Source: Closterium sp. Naga37s-1 (Eukaryota; Streptophyta; Zygnematophyceae; Desmidiales; Closteriaceae). From it: 64,000 nt of DNA. The stretch is taken from positions 238,501 to 302,500 of the forward strand of contig CANJKZ010000068.1 of assembly GCA_947471745.1 (NCBI GenBank), read 5' to 3'. The notes under the pieces are model-generated. The model worked only from the letters and a program-made list of their open reading frames with translations, had not been told where the DNA came from and did no database searches. Every line of letters starts with the position of its first letter. Position 1 is the stretch's first letter. Both the position numbers and the translations under genes were made by a program. Positions 24,060 through 36,302 of the stretch are shown piece by piece.

Positions 24060-24700
24060 GGTTACCACGTTACCCCACGCCCTGCCCTGCGCTGAGCCGT
24101 CAGCGCGCGCCCTGCCCTGCCCTGCCTTGCTCACACTGCCTGTGTACGCCAAGCCCTGCGTCGCGCTGCCCCGCGCACGCCCTGCCCTGCCCCGCGTCAC
24201 GCTGCCTCGCGCACGCCTTGCCCTGTCCCGCGTCGCGCTGCCTCGCGCACGCCCTGCCCTGCCCCGCGTCGCGCTGCCCCGCGCACGCCCTGCCCTGCCC
24301 CGTGTCGCGCTGCATCGCGCACGCCCTGCCCTGCCCCGCGTCGCGCTGCATCGCGCACGCCCTGCCCTGCCCCGCGTCGCGCTGCCTCGCGCACGCCCTG
24401 CCCTGCCCCGTGCCCTGCTGCCCTGCGCGTCGCACCGTGCTGCAGCCCGCGCGTCGCGCTCTGCTGCCCCGCGCGTCGCGCTCTACTGCAGCCCGTGCGT
24501 AGCGCCCTGCTGCCCTGCGCGTTGCGCCCTACCGCCTGCCCGTTAGGCCCGCCGCGGGCCCTCCCTTCGCGCCGCCGCGCCTGCCCGTTAGGCCCGTCAC
24601 GGGCCCGCCCGTTCGCCCCTCCCGCACCTGTCCGCTAAGCCCGTATAATTAAATAATAAAAAAGGCCCTTGGTGCTTCTGCCCTAGGAGTTACTGCCTGC
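24060..24700 (+). repeat. Element C leader with a 36-bp minisatellite
   Basis: No credible gene. Positions about 24165-24420 are roughly seven copies of a 36-bp unit built of cgcgcacgccctgccctgc and ccccgcgtcgcgctgc. GC-rich flanks follow and a short AT-rich patch near 24645. This is the untranslated leader between primer site and coding region. Long open frames on both strands here are by-products of the repeat. Confidence 0.8.
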
Positions 24701-24794
24701 TACCGGCCGCGCGCCGCCCTGCTCTAGCAGCGCGCAGCCCTGCTCTGGCCGCGCGCCGCCCTTCCCTGACCGTGCACCGCCCCGACCTACCCTA

Positions 24795-27700
24795 GTGCCT
24801 CCTCGCCGCCCTTCCTTCCCTACGTACTGCCCTGCTGGTCGCATGACTTCTCTTCACGGCAGCGGTGGGAGTGGTGGCGGCAGTGGCGGCAGCAGTGGGA
24901 GTGGTGGCGGCCGTCGTAGCAGATGCTGTGGAGCTGTTCAGTGGGGAGTTTCTAGCGGTGGCCAGATGCAGCTACAGCGGCGTCCACGTGAGACACTTAC
25001 ACCCCAGCAGCTTCGTGAGTGGTTTGCTCAGCGTTGGGCGTCTCAGCATAGTGGCAGTCGCGGTGCAGCTACTCAGTTGGGAGTTTCTGGAGGTGGCCCG
25101 GTGCAGCTGCAGCGGCGTCCACGTGAGACCCTTACGCCCCAGCAGCTTCGTGAGTGGTTTGCTCAGCGTTGGGGGTCTCAGAGACGTGCTGAGGGTGACT
25201 GTTACCTGTGTGGGCCGCCCGACCCAGGTATAGAGGCTGCTGCTCTAGGTGCTAGTGAGTCTACTCTCTCAAGTACTGGTGAGTCTGCTCTCTCTGGTAC
25301 TACGTCTACTGCGGCCATGCACACCTTCACGCTTGACTCAGGTGCTTCCCGCTGTTTCTTTCGCGACACCACCACAGTCACACCGCTCTCTGCACATGTT
25401 GCTGTCTCTTTGGCTGACCCCTCTGGGGGCCCAGTCATTGCACGTTCCTCCAATGTTCTGCCTTGTCCGGCGGTTCCGTCTGGGTCACTGTCAGGTCTCC
25501 ACCTCCCCTCGTTCTCTACGAACTTGGTGAGCACCGCTGTCCTTCAGGATCAGTGGGTTGACACCTTCACACCCCTGGAGGACACCGTGTGGCGATCTGT
25601 ACGTGCTCTCGGACTGGCAGGCACCTGACCACGTTCACCCGCCAGCGTGGGTCGAGTCTGTACACACTGACTACTACGCCTCCTCAGGTAGCTGCGTCTG
25701 CGTCTGCGTCAGGTCAGCTAGCGGCCCCCTACTCGTGTCGCGCCCTGTCGCACCAGATGCTCCTCTGGCACCACCGCCTTGGTCACCCCTCCATGGCACG
25801 CCTCCGTGGCATGCACTCCCGTCTCCTTGTCTCTGGTCTTCCCAGATCTCTGCCTCCCTTGCCACCCTCGCCTGCCCCTCCCTGCCTTCCCTGTGTCGAG
25901 GGTCAGCAGCGCGCCGCTCCTCACTCCTCCTCGTTCCCCCCGATGACTCCTCCCCTGCAGACTCTCCACCTGAACGTGTGGGGCCCAGCCCGCGTCCGTG
26001 GACAGGGCCACGAGCGGTACTTTCTGCTGGTTGTCGACGACTACACACGTTATACCACGGTCTTCCCCTTGCGCCACAAGGGGGAGGTCCCTGATGTTTT
26101 GATCCCGTGGATCCGCGCTGTTCGTCTCCAGCTCCGCGAGCGGTTCGAGACGGACCTTCTCGTCCTTCGTCTGCACTCTGACAAAGGTGGTGAGTTTTCC
26201 TCAGACCTCTTGCAAGACTTTTGTCGTGGGGAGGGCATTCGCCAGACGTTCACGCTTCCGGCCTCTCCGCAGCAGAATGGGGTTGCTGAGCGCTGCATTG
26301 GCTTAGTCATGGAGGTCGCTCGTACCTCCATGATCCATGCGGCTGCCCCCCATTTTCTGTGGCCGTTTGCGGTCCGCTACGCTGCGCATCAGCTCAACCT
26401 CTGGCCCCGTGTCTCCTTGCTGGAGACCTCGCCAACACTGCGTTGGACGGGAGAGGTTGGCGATGCGTCGGTGTTCAGGGTCTGGGGATGTCGAGCCTTT
26501 GTCCGCGATACGTCCGTGGACAAGCTCTTCTCCCGCGCCGTTCCCTGTGTCTTCCTTGGTTTCCCTCCTGACGCACTTGGCTGGAAGTTTTACCACCCCA
26601 CCTCGCGCCGTGTCCTGCCCTCTCAGGACATCACGTTTGACGAGTCGGTTCCCTTTTACCGTCTCTTCCCCTACCGCACTGCCCCTCTCCCTCCCCCGCC
26701 ACTCTTCCTCGCACTAGGTCCTCCTCCGGTAGACCCCCTCCCCCCTCTCCTGCTCCCTCAGGTGTGTCCCATGTAGACCCTGTCGAGCCTGTGGAGGTAG
26801 CTGTCGACTCTGCTGCTGCTAGGGGTACTGCGTCTGGGGATGTTGAGCCTGCGGGTGCGGGACCTGGGGGTGCTGAGCCTGGGGTTGCTGAGCCTGGGGG
26901 TGTGGAGCCTGGGGGTGCTGAGCCTAGGGTTGCTGAGTCTGAGGGTGCGGAGCCTGGGGGTGCTGAGCCTGAGCGTGCGGAGCCTGGGGGTGCTGAGCCT
27001 GAGCGTGCGGAGCCTGGGGGTGCTGAGCCCGAGCATGCTAAGCCTAGGGGTGCTGAGCCTGAGCGTGCTGCGCCTGGAGGTACTGTGTCTTCTGGAGGTC
27101 CTCCGGGTGTCTTGTCACGGCGGGAGACACTCTCTCCACCGCAGCTGCGCGAGTGGTTTGCTTGGCGCTGGAGACTTCAGAGTGGCACTGCTAGAGCTGG
27201 CGGCGCTGCTGGTGCTGGAGGTGCTACTGGAGCTGGTGCTGTTGGAGGTGCTGGCGCCGCTGGTCCCGGAGGTGCTCGTACTGGAGGTACTGGAGCTGCA
27301 GGAGCTGGAGGTGCTGCTGGAGCTGGAGCTGTTGGAGGTGCTGGAGCCGCTGGTCACGGAGGTGCTCGTACTGGAGGTACTGGAGCTGCTGGAGCTGGGG
27401 GTGCTGCTGGAGCTGGAGCTGCTGGAGGTACTAGAGCTGCTGGAGCCGCTGGTCCTGGAGGTGCTCGTACTAGAGGTACTGGAGCTGCTGGCACTGGGAG
27501 TGCTACTGGAGCTGGAGCCGGAGGTGCTACTGGAGCTAGAGCTGTTGGAGCTGGCGGTGCTGCAGGAGTTGGAGCTGGAGCCACTGCGGCTGGAGCTGGT
27601 GGAGGTGCTGGCCCTGGGTGTGCTGGTGCTGTCGGTGCTGGTTCTGGAGGTATTGTGCGGCCGCGACCGTACTTCGTTCCTCTGCTTCAGCAGGTTCTTG

Positions 27701-28067
27701 GTCTCCCTCCTTCTACTGGCCTTACTCCTCCCTTCCTGTGTCCACCGCCTGACCAGTCCCAGCCGCAGTTACAGCCAGCCTCCCCACTGCCTGCTCCGTC
27801 TCCTTACACTGAGCAGCCCGGAGGTCTTACAGAGCGTCGTGAGCCTGTGTCTCGTCCTGCATCGCCTGTTCGCACTGTTCGCACTGGTCGTCGTGTTCCG
27901 CGCCAGCGTCCTCCTCCTGTCCCTGGCACACACCAGATGGCACTTCATCCTTCCTCTGTTCCACTGCGTGTCCCTCTGCCGTCTCCTCCTGCGTCCTCCC
28001 TTGCTGACGGTCCGGACCCGGAGTCTGACTCCCTTCGTGCTGCTAGTCCTACTGTCACGCGTCTACT
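24795..28067 (+). pseudogene. Element C coding region, first part: N-terminal region, protease, integrase, linker
   Basis: Plus-strand copia coding. A Gly/Ser-rich start is followed by two copies of a TPQQLREWFAQRW unit (about 25000 and 25140), a DCYLCGPPDPG stretch (25197), protease (LDSGASRCFF about 25335), integrase N-terminal region (WHHRLGHPSM about 25770), integrase core (VWGPARVRGQ about 25978, HSDKGGEF about 26175) and a GGAEPGGAEP-type linker (about 26860-27080). A third LREWFA unit lies near 27140, then a Gly/Ala repeat. I recognise no capsid-type gag domain. Coding is cut by E at 28068. Broken; fossil. Confidence 0.85.
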
Positions 28068-28319
28068 TGTTAAGATGAGAGGAGCCATGGATGGCGAGAG
28101 AGTTAGGTAGGGTCGAAAAGTTACACTAGGAAGAAAAACGTCGAGATACAAAAGAGAGAGGGTTGGAAACCCTAATTGAACCTAGGGTGTGTTCGGTTTG
28201 TACTAAGAACTCCGAAATGAACCTAAAATGAACCTGAATGCGTAAGTCTCTCTAAGCATGGGGATATAATATAAGAACACCAAAATAAAGACCAGAGCGA
28301 GCTCTAGCCCACTCCAACA
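28068..28319 (-). repeat. Element E 3' LTR (252 bp)
   Basis: Ends tgttaagatg and ctccaaca, with the duplication CTACT on its left. It contains an exact telo-box AAACCCTAA at 28167-28175 on the plus strand. The purine tract (minus strand) abuts at 28320. Confidence 0.92.
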
Positions 28320-28355
28320 CACCCCCAGGCTAGGTGAAGCTCTGGAGCAAAACAC

Positions 28356-31300
28356 CTAGCGAACCGGCACACCCCCAGAAGTGGAGAGACGCGTGAGCCC
28401 AAGCTCGTGCACGTAGAAACGGTGTGGCGCACGCAGAAGGGCCTTGGTGAAAATGTCAGCAAGGTTGGCAGCAGCGTCCACCTTGCGCAGACGTAAGAAA
28501 CCAGACTGCACCAGCTCGCGCACAAAGAAATAGCGGACCTCGATATGCTTGCTGCGGGCGTGATAGACAGGATTTTCAGTGAGATGAATCATGCTTGCAC
28601 TGTCACAGGAGAGCGTCACAGAGGACTGAGAGTGACCAAGCTCAGCAAGGAGAAAGGAGAGCCAGCGAGCCTCCTGAGCTGCCAAGGTGCCTGCATACAA
28701 CTCAGCCTCGCAGGTGGAAAGGCAGACAGAGGATGAACGAGTAGAGCGCCAGCTTATGAGACCACTGCCAAGAGTGAAACCATAGCCCTGAGATGAGCGG
28801 CGATCAGGACGGGAGTCGGCATAGGAAGAGTCACTGTAGCCAGAGAGAACGGGAGGAACAGAGCCACCAAGAGTGAGAGCAAGGTCAGAGGTGGCGCGCA
28901 GATAGCGCAGGACGCGCTTAGCAGCCGCCCAGTGCACGTCAGTGTGGCGGCCTAGACCAACAAAGCGAGAGAGAACACTGAGGGGGTAAGTAAGGTCGGG
29001 GCGAGTGCACATCATAGCATACATGAGAGATCCAACGAGCTCAGGATAAGGCCGCAACTCAGAGGAGGGAGAAGGGACGGCAGGGGCAGTGAGTTGATGG
29101 TTAGCGGGAAGAGGGGTGGAGACCGGCTTGGCCTGCAACATCTCAAACCGCTGGAGGATGGACTGGATATAGAAAGACTGGGAGAGAGAGATGGTGCGGG
29201 CAGCACGATCACGACGGATCTCCATGCCGAGGTAGTGACAAAGCTCGCCAAGGTCCTTGCACAGGAGACGCGCCTGCAGGGCCTGCTTGACAGCTGCAAG
29301 ATCGGCGGAGTCCTCAGCAAGCAGCACCAAATCGTCCACATAGGCAAGGATGTAAAGCCTGTGGGGGGATGTGCGAATGAAGAGACTGGGGTCGGAGGTG
29401 GAGGTAGAGAAGCCAAGAGAGTGAAGGGTGGAGGCGAGCTTGGCGTGCCACTCGCGTGGGGCCTGTTTAAGGCCATACACAGGTCGTTTCAATTCCCAAA
29501 CCGTGCCTGGAGGGAAAGGGCGAGGAAAGCCAGCGGGGCGCTCAAGGAATATGCGCTCATGCAGCTCGCCCTGGAGGAAAGCATTGGAAACGTCCATGGA
29601 ATGGATCTCCCAATTCCAGCGAGCACCTAAGTCAAGGAGGCGAAGGGTGGGGAGACGGGCTGTGGGGGAGTAAGTGGCAAAGTAATCAATGCCTTCACGC
29701 TGAGTGAACCCCTTGGCACAGTAGCGGGCCTTGAAGACAGGAAGTTCGCCGGGCAACTGCTTGACACGGAAGACCCATTTGCCTTTGAGAATGGTGGTGC
29801 CAGGGGGGGGGACAGAGTCAATGTATGAATTAGTTCTGGTGAATGCCTCACACTCAGCAATGATTGCAGCCATCCACTTAGTGGCATGAGAGCCCGACAC
29901 AGCCTCGGAGTAGGACTGAGGGGTGGGAATGGCAGCGGTGTCGACAGAGAGAAGAGTGGGAGAATTGCTAAAGTCACCAACGGCGACACACAGGAGAGGA
30001 GAAACAGGATGAATGTTGAAGAGCTCCTCAAAGCGATCTTCAAGAAGAGTAACATTCTGAGATGGAGAAAGACGAGTGAAAAGAACAGAGTGCTGAAAAT
30101 TAGAAAGTGCGCGAGTCATGGAGCGAGTAAGGCGTGGGGAAGGGGGGGGAATGGGAACAGACGAAGGAGGTGGAGAGGAAGATGGAAGTGAGGAAGGGAG
30201 GGGAGCCGAAGAGGAAGAGGCGGGTGGGGGGCAGTAGAGGCTGGCGCAGAGGGAGGGGCGGGAAGGGGCGGGATAGGAGGGGGGGGGGGGGAGGGGAGGG
30301 AAGGACAGACGGCGGCTGATCGAAATCAGACCAGTGAAGAGAGGGGACAGGAGGGGCGGGTGGGGGGGAAAGGAATGGGGATTGAGTCTCATCGAAAATG
30401 ACGTCCTGGCTGCGGATGAGTTGGTGAGAGGAAGGGACATAGAAAAGATAGCCAGGACATTCAGAGTTGATGCCAAGGAATGCACAGAGCTGCGTCTTTG
30501 GAGCGAGTTTCCCACCCTGACGGGACCGGTCTGCTGGATTGACAAGAACATGGGCGACACACCCCCAGACCCTAAGAGGGCGAACAAAGGGCTGGCGGCC
30601 AGTCCAAAGCAGGAAGGGGGTGGTAGTAGGGCGAAGAGGATGAGGGCGGAGGTTAGAGAGTAGAGTGGCATGGAGGAGAGCATAGCTTCAAAGAGAGTGG
30701 GGAGCAGAGGCATGGGTGAGAAGGCAGCGAGTGATTTCTATGAGAGTGCGATTGCGACGCTCGGCAACCCCATTCTGTTCTGGCGAGTGAGGAAGAGTGG
30801 AGGTCTGGCGAATGCCATGAGAGGCATAGTAAGAGGAGAGAGAGTGATTAAAGAATTCGCCACCACCATCCGAGTGGAAGCGCGTGATAGGACGCTTAAA
30901 GCGTAGACGAGCCTGCTCAACCCAGCGAATGATGAGGGAGGGAGCATCAGATTTGGCACGGAGGGGATAGACAGTGGCAAATCGTGAGTGGTCATCAACC
31001 AAAAGCAGAAAGTAGCGATGAACCTGACAAGAAGCAGTAGGTGAAGGACCCCAGAGGTCCATATGTACAAGGTCAAGGGGTTGGGGAGAGGCAGAGGGAG
31101 AAGAGGGATGGGGTGACTGGGATAATTTGGCCTGGACACATGGGGTGCATGGAGGAGCAAGAGAGGGAGGAAGGGGGGGGAGAGAGGAAGGGAGGCCATG
31201 AAGAAGCTTGGAGGAGACCATACTGCAAAGAAGGGGAAAATTGGGGTGGCCAAGCCGATGATGGAGGAGAAGGGTAGGTTGAGTGAGAGAACGACAGTCG

Positions 31301-32427
31301 CAAGAAGGAACGGGAGGGGCGGAAGCGGAAGAGGCATCATGGGCAGAAAGGGGGAGAGAGACACAAAGAGTGTAGAGGCGAGTAATAGGGGAAAGAGTAA
31401 AGCGTGCAAGATGGCGGTTGCGATGATAGAGATCACAATAGGAGTCACATTCAGGAAAGATAGCTCGCACACAAAGACGTTGAAGAGCAGAGAGAGAGAG
31501 AAGGTTGTGGCGGCAGGAAGGGACATAGAGGCCAGTCACAGCACCAGAGGGGGAGGCAGGACAGGGAAGAGAGGAGGTAGCAGTGCAAGTCATGGTCATG
31601 GTATCCCCAGCTCCTTGAATGGAGAGGGGATGGGGAAAAGAGCGAAGCACACCAGCGTCACGAAAAACAGAGTCAGTGGCACCACTGTCAAGAACAAACT
31701 CAAGAGTGTGAGGGAGAGAAAGAGCAGAAGCTGTGGGACGAAGATACTGAGAATCATTGCCATTAACAGAAGGAGCAAAAATCATGGCAAAGCGAGGGTC
31801 CATAAGGGGAGAAGCCCCCAGAATGCTATCCTGACTAGGCATAGTCACACTGAGAGCAGAGGTTTGAGCACTGGTACCAGAGTCGGCAGCCTCAAGTACC
31901 GCCTAGGCAGAAGACTGGCGACGCTGACGAGAGAGTTGAAGCCAATTGGGAGGGCGACCAGTGTTGCCAGCCAGGAACCAGTCATCGGTGAGCTTCTGGA
32001 AGCAGGAGGAGGCGGGATGATTGGTGCGACCGCAGGGCTGACCCTTGCGGGGCCCCTGGCGAATGATGTAGGTGCAAGGAGGAAAGGTGTTGCGAGGGCG
32101 AGAGGAAGCAGCGGCGGCAGTGGAGGTGGGGAGAGAGGGGGGGGCGGAAGAGGGTGTGACAGCGGCGGCAGTAGGAGGGCAGCTGCGGAGGTTGAGCTCT
32201 GCCTGGAGGAGGAAGGCAGAGACACGAGAGAACGACCACTGGTCGGCAGGGCGCTCACCATACAGAGTGACATGAACACTGTATTCAGGAGTGAGGCCAG
32301 TGAGGAGGAGGGCACCGCACACATGATCGGAAAGTTCAAACTTTTGAGAGGCAAGTTGGGAGGATAGCGTCTGCACACGAGCGATGTAGTCCGCCATGGT
32401 GGTGAAGTCAGCAAGACGAAGAGAGGT
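28356..32427 (-). pseudogene. Element E coding region: end of gag, protease, integrase, reverse transcriptase, RNase H
   Basis: Minus-strand copia coding. Parts: gag C-terminal half (about 31900-32400), a widened Cys/His module (C-X13-C-X4-H-X4-C, about 32010-32080), protease (LDSGATDSVF about 31690), integrase N-terminal region (HHRLGHPNFP about 31245), integrase core (HMDLWGPS about 31055, HSDGGGEF about 30865, SPEQNGVAERR about 30770), a Pro/Ser-rich linker, reverse transcriptase (KARYCAKGF about 29720, YVDDLVLLA about 29330) and RNase H (EAELYAG about 28700, ADIFTKAL about 28450). Its sequence is clearly apart from C, F, G and H. Fossil. Confidence 0.88.
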
Positions 32428-32432
32428 GAGCT

Positions 32433-32561
32433 TGAGAAACTTAGAACGAGAATGGATTGACTAAGGAATGAAAGTGATACAAAAATGAAACCCTAGAATT
32501 GTGTACCCCTTAGTATCTAACCCGCTACAGCCTACACAGGCTAGATCATATAAGTTTGACA
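32433..32561 (-). repeat. Element F 3' LTR (129 bp)
   Basis: On the minus strand it starts TGTCAAACTT and ends AAGTTTCTCA. It is identical to 47277-47405 by eye. The duplication GAGCT lies on its left. Confidence 0.92.
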
Positions 32562-32773
32562 CACCCCCATAGGCAAAGTGGGGGAGAACAAGGGGTCACA
32601 AGACCAGTCAAGCAAAGCAAGGCAAAGCAAGCTCAGGGTGGATCACAACGTCACCACACATTCTGAGCACAAGTTCAAGGCCACAAGGCCAGTTCACATG
32701 CATGAGTACACACATATATATAACGCTAAACAAGCAAGAGCAGGTATATATATATGTAACAGTACAAGCAAGG

Positions 32774-35180
32774 TCAAGAAGTGAGCAAGTGAGGCAAGGT
32801 AGGTACAAGACCTAACAGAGTACAGAAGCGCTGATGGTCACAAGGCGCAAGTGCCTTGGTGAAGATATCAGCAGTGTTGGCCTCAGAGGCCACGTAAGCA
32901 AGGCGCAGCTGACCACGCTGCTGAAGCTCACGAACAAGGAAGTAGCGAAGAGCGATGTGCTTCGTTCTGTGCTCCAGTCTGTGCTCCCGACACAAGGCCA
33001 GCATAGCCTTGTTGTCTACGTACAGAACTGGAGGAGAATGAGGCGGCTCTCCTAGGTCAGTCAGCAGGTAGGTGAGCCAGCGTAGCTCCTGTGCAGCCAT
33101 GGCCCCTGCGTAGATCTCAGCCTCACAACTGGAGTCGAGAACAGAAGATGAGCGGGTAGACCGCCACGAAACAGAGCCAGAACCAAGGCTAAAGGTGTAA
33201 CCCTGTGACGACCGCTGCGTAGCCTGGTCGTCAGCCCAAGAAGCGTCTGCGTGACCAGTGAGGACCACTGGACTCTGCCCTCCAAGCACAAGCCCCATGC
33301 CCGACGTACTGCACAAGTAGCGCAACACCCTCTTTGCTGCAGCCATGTGCTCAGGTCTGTGTCTCCCAGGAGCAACATAGCGTGCCAGAATGCTAAGAGG
33401 GTATGCAAGGTCAGGTCGAGTGCAGGTCATCAGGTACATGAGGCAGCCAACAAGCTCTGGGTACGGGCCACTCGACTCTACGGACTCATCCGAAGGCAGA
33501 GCTGAGAGCGAGTGGCGAGTAGACAGAGGAGTGGCCTGAGGCGAGGAGTACGTGAAGCCGAAGCGCTGAAGGACCTGCTGCACCATGTGTGACTGAGTCA
33601 GGGTAATGGTGCGCTGTGCTCTGTCCCGGGTGATCTGCAAGCCAAGGTAGCTGCGCAGTTCACCCAGGTCTGTGCACGTGTGTCTCTTCTGCAGCTCAGA
33701 CTTCACGTGGGCGAGTCCAGCAGTGTCAGCTGTGGCAAAGACCAAGTCGTCGACGTACACGAGGATGTAGAACGGCGGCAAAGAAGTGTCGGTGCGCAGA
33801 AACAGCGACGGGTCGGCAGTAGAAGGAGCAAACCCAAGAGCCGCAAGTGTAGTCCTCAGTGTGTCGTGCCACTCACGAGGTGCCTGGCGGAGACCGTAGA
33901 CTGGCCGCCGAAGGCTCCACTGGGTACCAGGAGGAAAAGACCCAGTGAAGCCAGGTGGGCGGCGCAGCCAGATCTCCTCGTGCAGGTTGCCCTGCAAGAA
34001 AGCAGTGCTGAAGTCAAGAGAGTGAAGCTCGTAGTCACGGTGAGCGGCTATGTGCAGCAGTACCCGAAGAGTGGTCATCTTCGGGGTGGGAGAGAAGGTC
34101 TGAAAGTAGTCAACTCCCTGCCGCTGACTGAAGCCACGAGCCACGTAGCGCGCCTTGAAGACAGGCGGAGAACCCGGCGGCCGCTTCACCCTGAAAATCC
34201 ACATGCCACTGACGATGTTCGCCCCAGGAGGGGGAACCTCGTCGACGTAGGTGCCTGTGGACTTCCAGGAAGCCATCTCTGCATCCATGGCTGCCTGCCA
34301 CTGAGAGGAGTAGGGACCCTCTATCGCCTCCGCGTAAGAGCGCGGAGTCGGGATGTCTGGTGCATCCGGGTCTCCCTCAGGGGCAAGCAGCATGGACACA
34401 AGATGAGGTGAAGTAGCAGCAAAGCACTGGAACTCCTCCTGCCTGTCCTCAAGGACGTCCGTGCCAAGGGCACACTCACCCCCGACGGACGGAGGACAGA
34501 CAGACTCAGACTCAGCGACAAGACTAGTAGCGTAGTCTAGGCGACAGCGAGCAGCGAAGGCGACAAGCTCAGAAACTAAGGCAGACGCAGCAGCGGACTC
34601 AAAGGAAGGGTCAGTGACGACAGTAGCAAGGAGACGCGTGACAGTAGGACTGGCAGCACGAAGGGAGTCCGACTCCGGGTCAGCAAGAACAGGAAGAGAG
34701 GACTCAGGAGGAGAAGGCAAAGGGGCACGCAGCGGAGCAGTGGAGGGACGCAGAGACATCCGGTGCGTGCCAGGGACAGGGGGAGGACGCTGACGCGAAC
34801 CACGACTACTAGTGCGAGCAGCACGGACAGGCGACGCAGGACGAGACGCAGGCTCACGACGCTCAGCAAGACCTCCAGTAGGACCAGTGTAGGGAGAAGG
34901 AGCAGGCAGAGGAGAGGTAGGCTGTAACTGTGACTCGGACTGGACAGGCGGTGGACACTCTAAGGGAGGAGCCGGACTAGCAGAGGGCGGAAGACCAAGA
35001 ACCTGCTCAAGGAGCGGAGCGAAGTACGACCGCGGCCGCTCAGCACCACTAGCACCAGAAGGGACAGCACCAGCACCCCGAACGACAGCACCAGCGCCAG
35101 CAGCACCCCCAGCTCCAGCAGTGCCAACTCCAGGACCCTCAGAGGCACCAGCACCAGAGGCACCCTCAGCGCCAACACCT
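32774..35180 (-). pseudogene. Element F coding region, second part: reverse transcriptase and RNase H
   Basis: Minus-strand coding from the G insertion leftwards: Gly/Ala and Pro/Ser linker (about 34700-35170), reverse transcriptase (FKARYVARGFSQRQG about 34120, LDFSTAFLQG about 34000, YVDDLVFA about 33750) and RNase H (HADASWADD about 33240, EAEIYAG about 33110, VDNKAMLALC about 33010, ADIFTKALAPC about 32860). It is nearly the same as the matching part of G. Fossil by rule. Confidence 0.9.
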
Positions 35181-35185
35181 TCAGC

Positions 35186-35314
35186 TGTCAGAACATTATA
35201 GCTCATGCATATTGTGTAGGCTATAGTGGGGTACTCCATAAGGGGTACAACCCAATTAGGGTTAGTACTTGTACCCAATTCATTCATAGTTCATTCATTC
35301 CTCGTTTCTTTTCA
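35186..35314 (+). repeat. Element G 5' LTR (129 bp)
   Basis: Starts TGTCAGAACA and ends TTTCTTTTCA, identical to 42492-42620. The primer-binding site TGGTATCGAGCATG lies at 35315-35328. Confidence 0.95.
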
Positions 35315-35439
35315 TGGTATCGAGCATGTTCCCTAGTGGGAACGATTCCTAGGGCCCACCACCACGAAATTTTTTTTTTTCCTGCCCGGAGCGCGTTTTG
35401 CGCCGGCCCGAGTCGCGCCGCCCTCCCGGCCCGTCGCGC

Positions 35440-36235
35440 CCGTCGCGCCCATCGCCACCTACCTCCGCGGCCCCGCCACCTACCTGTGCGGCCCCGCCAC
35501 CTACCTTCGCGGCCCCGCCACCTCACTGTGCGGCCCCGCCACCTACCTCCGCGGCCCCGCCACCTACCTGTGCGGCCCCGCCACCTACCTTCGCGGCCCC
35601 GCCACCTCACTGTGCGGCCCCGCCACCTACCTTCGCGGCCCCGCCACCTACCTCCGCGGCCCCGCCACCTACCTGTACGGCCCCGCCACCTACCTGTGTG
35701 GCCCCGCCACCTACCTTCGCGGCCCCGCCACCTCACTGTGCGGCCCCGCCACCTACCTCCGCGGCCCCGCCACCTACCTGTGCGGCCCCGCCACCTACCT
35801 TCGCGGCCCCGCCACCTCACTGTGCGGCCCCGCCACCTACCTCCGCGGCCCCGCCACCTACCTGTGCGGCCCCGCCACCTACCTTCGCGGCCCCGCCACC
35901 TCACTGTGCGGCCCCGCCACCTACCTCCGCGGCCCCGCCACTTACCTTTGCGGCCCCGCCGCCTCCTCCCAGCGGCCCCGGACGCCGCCCTCTCAGCGGC
36001 CCCGCCGAGCCGCCCAGCAGCCAAGCCGCCCAGCCGCCGAGCCGCCCAGCAGCCGAGCCGCCCAGCAGCCGAGCCGCCCAGCAGCCGAGCCGCCGAGCCG
36101 CCCAGCCGCCGAGCCGCCCTGTCCGCAGCCGAGCCGCCCAGCAGCCGAGCCGCCCCGCCGCCGAGCCGCCCAGCCGCCGAGCCGCCGAGCCGCCGAGCCG
36201 CCCTGCAGCCGAGCCGCCCGAACCGCCCTGTCCGG
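35440..36235 (+). repeat. Element G leader minisatellites
   Basis: Two successive C-rich arrays fill the leader. About 35450-35960 is some 24 copies of a 21-bp unit of the type cggccccgccacctacctc, with a higher-order pattern. About 36000-36230 is made of gccgagccgcc and cccagcagccgag units. The units leave several frames open on both strands, but no start, motif or conserved product suggests a gene. Leader coding begins only at 36303. Confidence 0.85.
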
Positions 36236-36302
36236 TAAGAGCAGCGCCTCTCTCACAGCACTGCCCTCGCCCTACTGTTTGCACTGCTAGTCTACTGCTG
36301 TC

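Noticed and set aside
24100-24546. Open frames with RARPALPRVALP-type repeats on both strands
   Set aside because: By-product of the 36-bp leader repeat of element C. They sit between primer site and coding region and have no conserved domain.
26764-28110. Plus-strand frame with collagen-like Gly/Ala repeats that might be a separate structural protein
   Set aside because: It is the low-complexity linker between integrase and reverse transcriptase of element C. Matching linkers occur in F, G and H.
35440-35970. CRISPR-like regular repeats
   Set aside because: Units are contiguous 21-bp repeats without unique spacers, in eukaryotic retroelement leaders.
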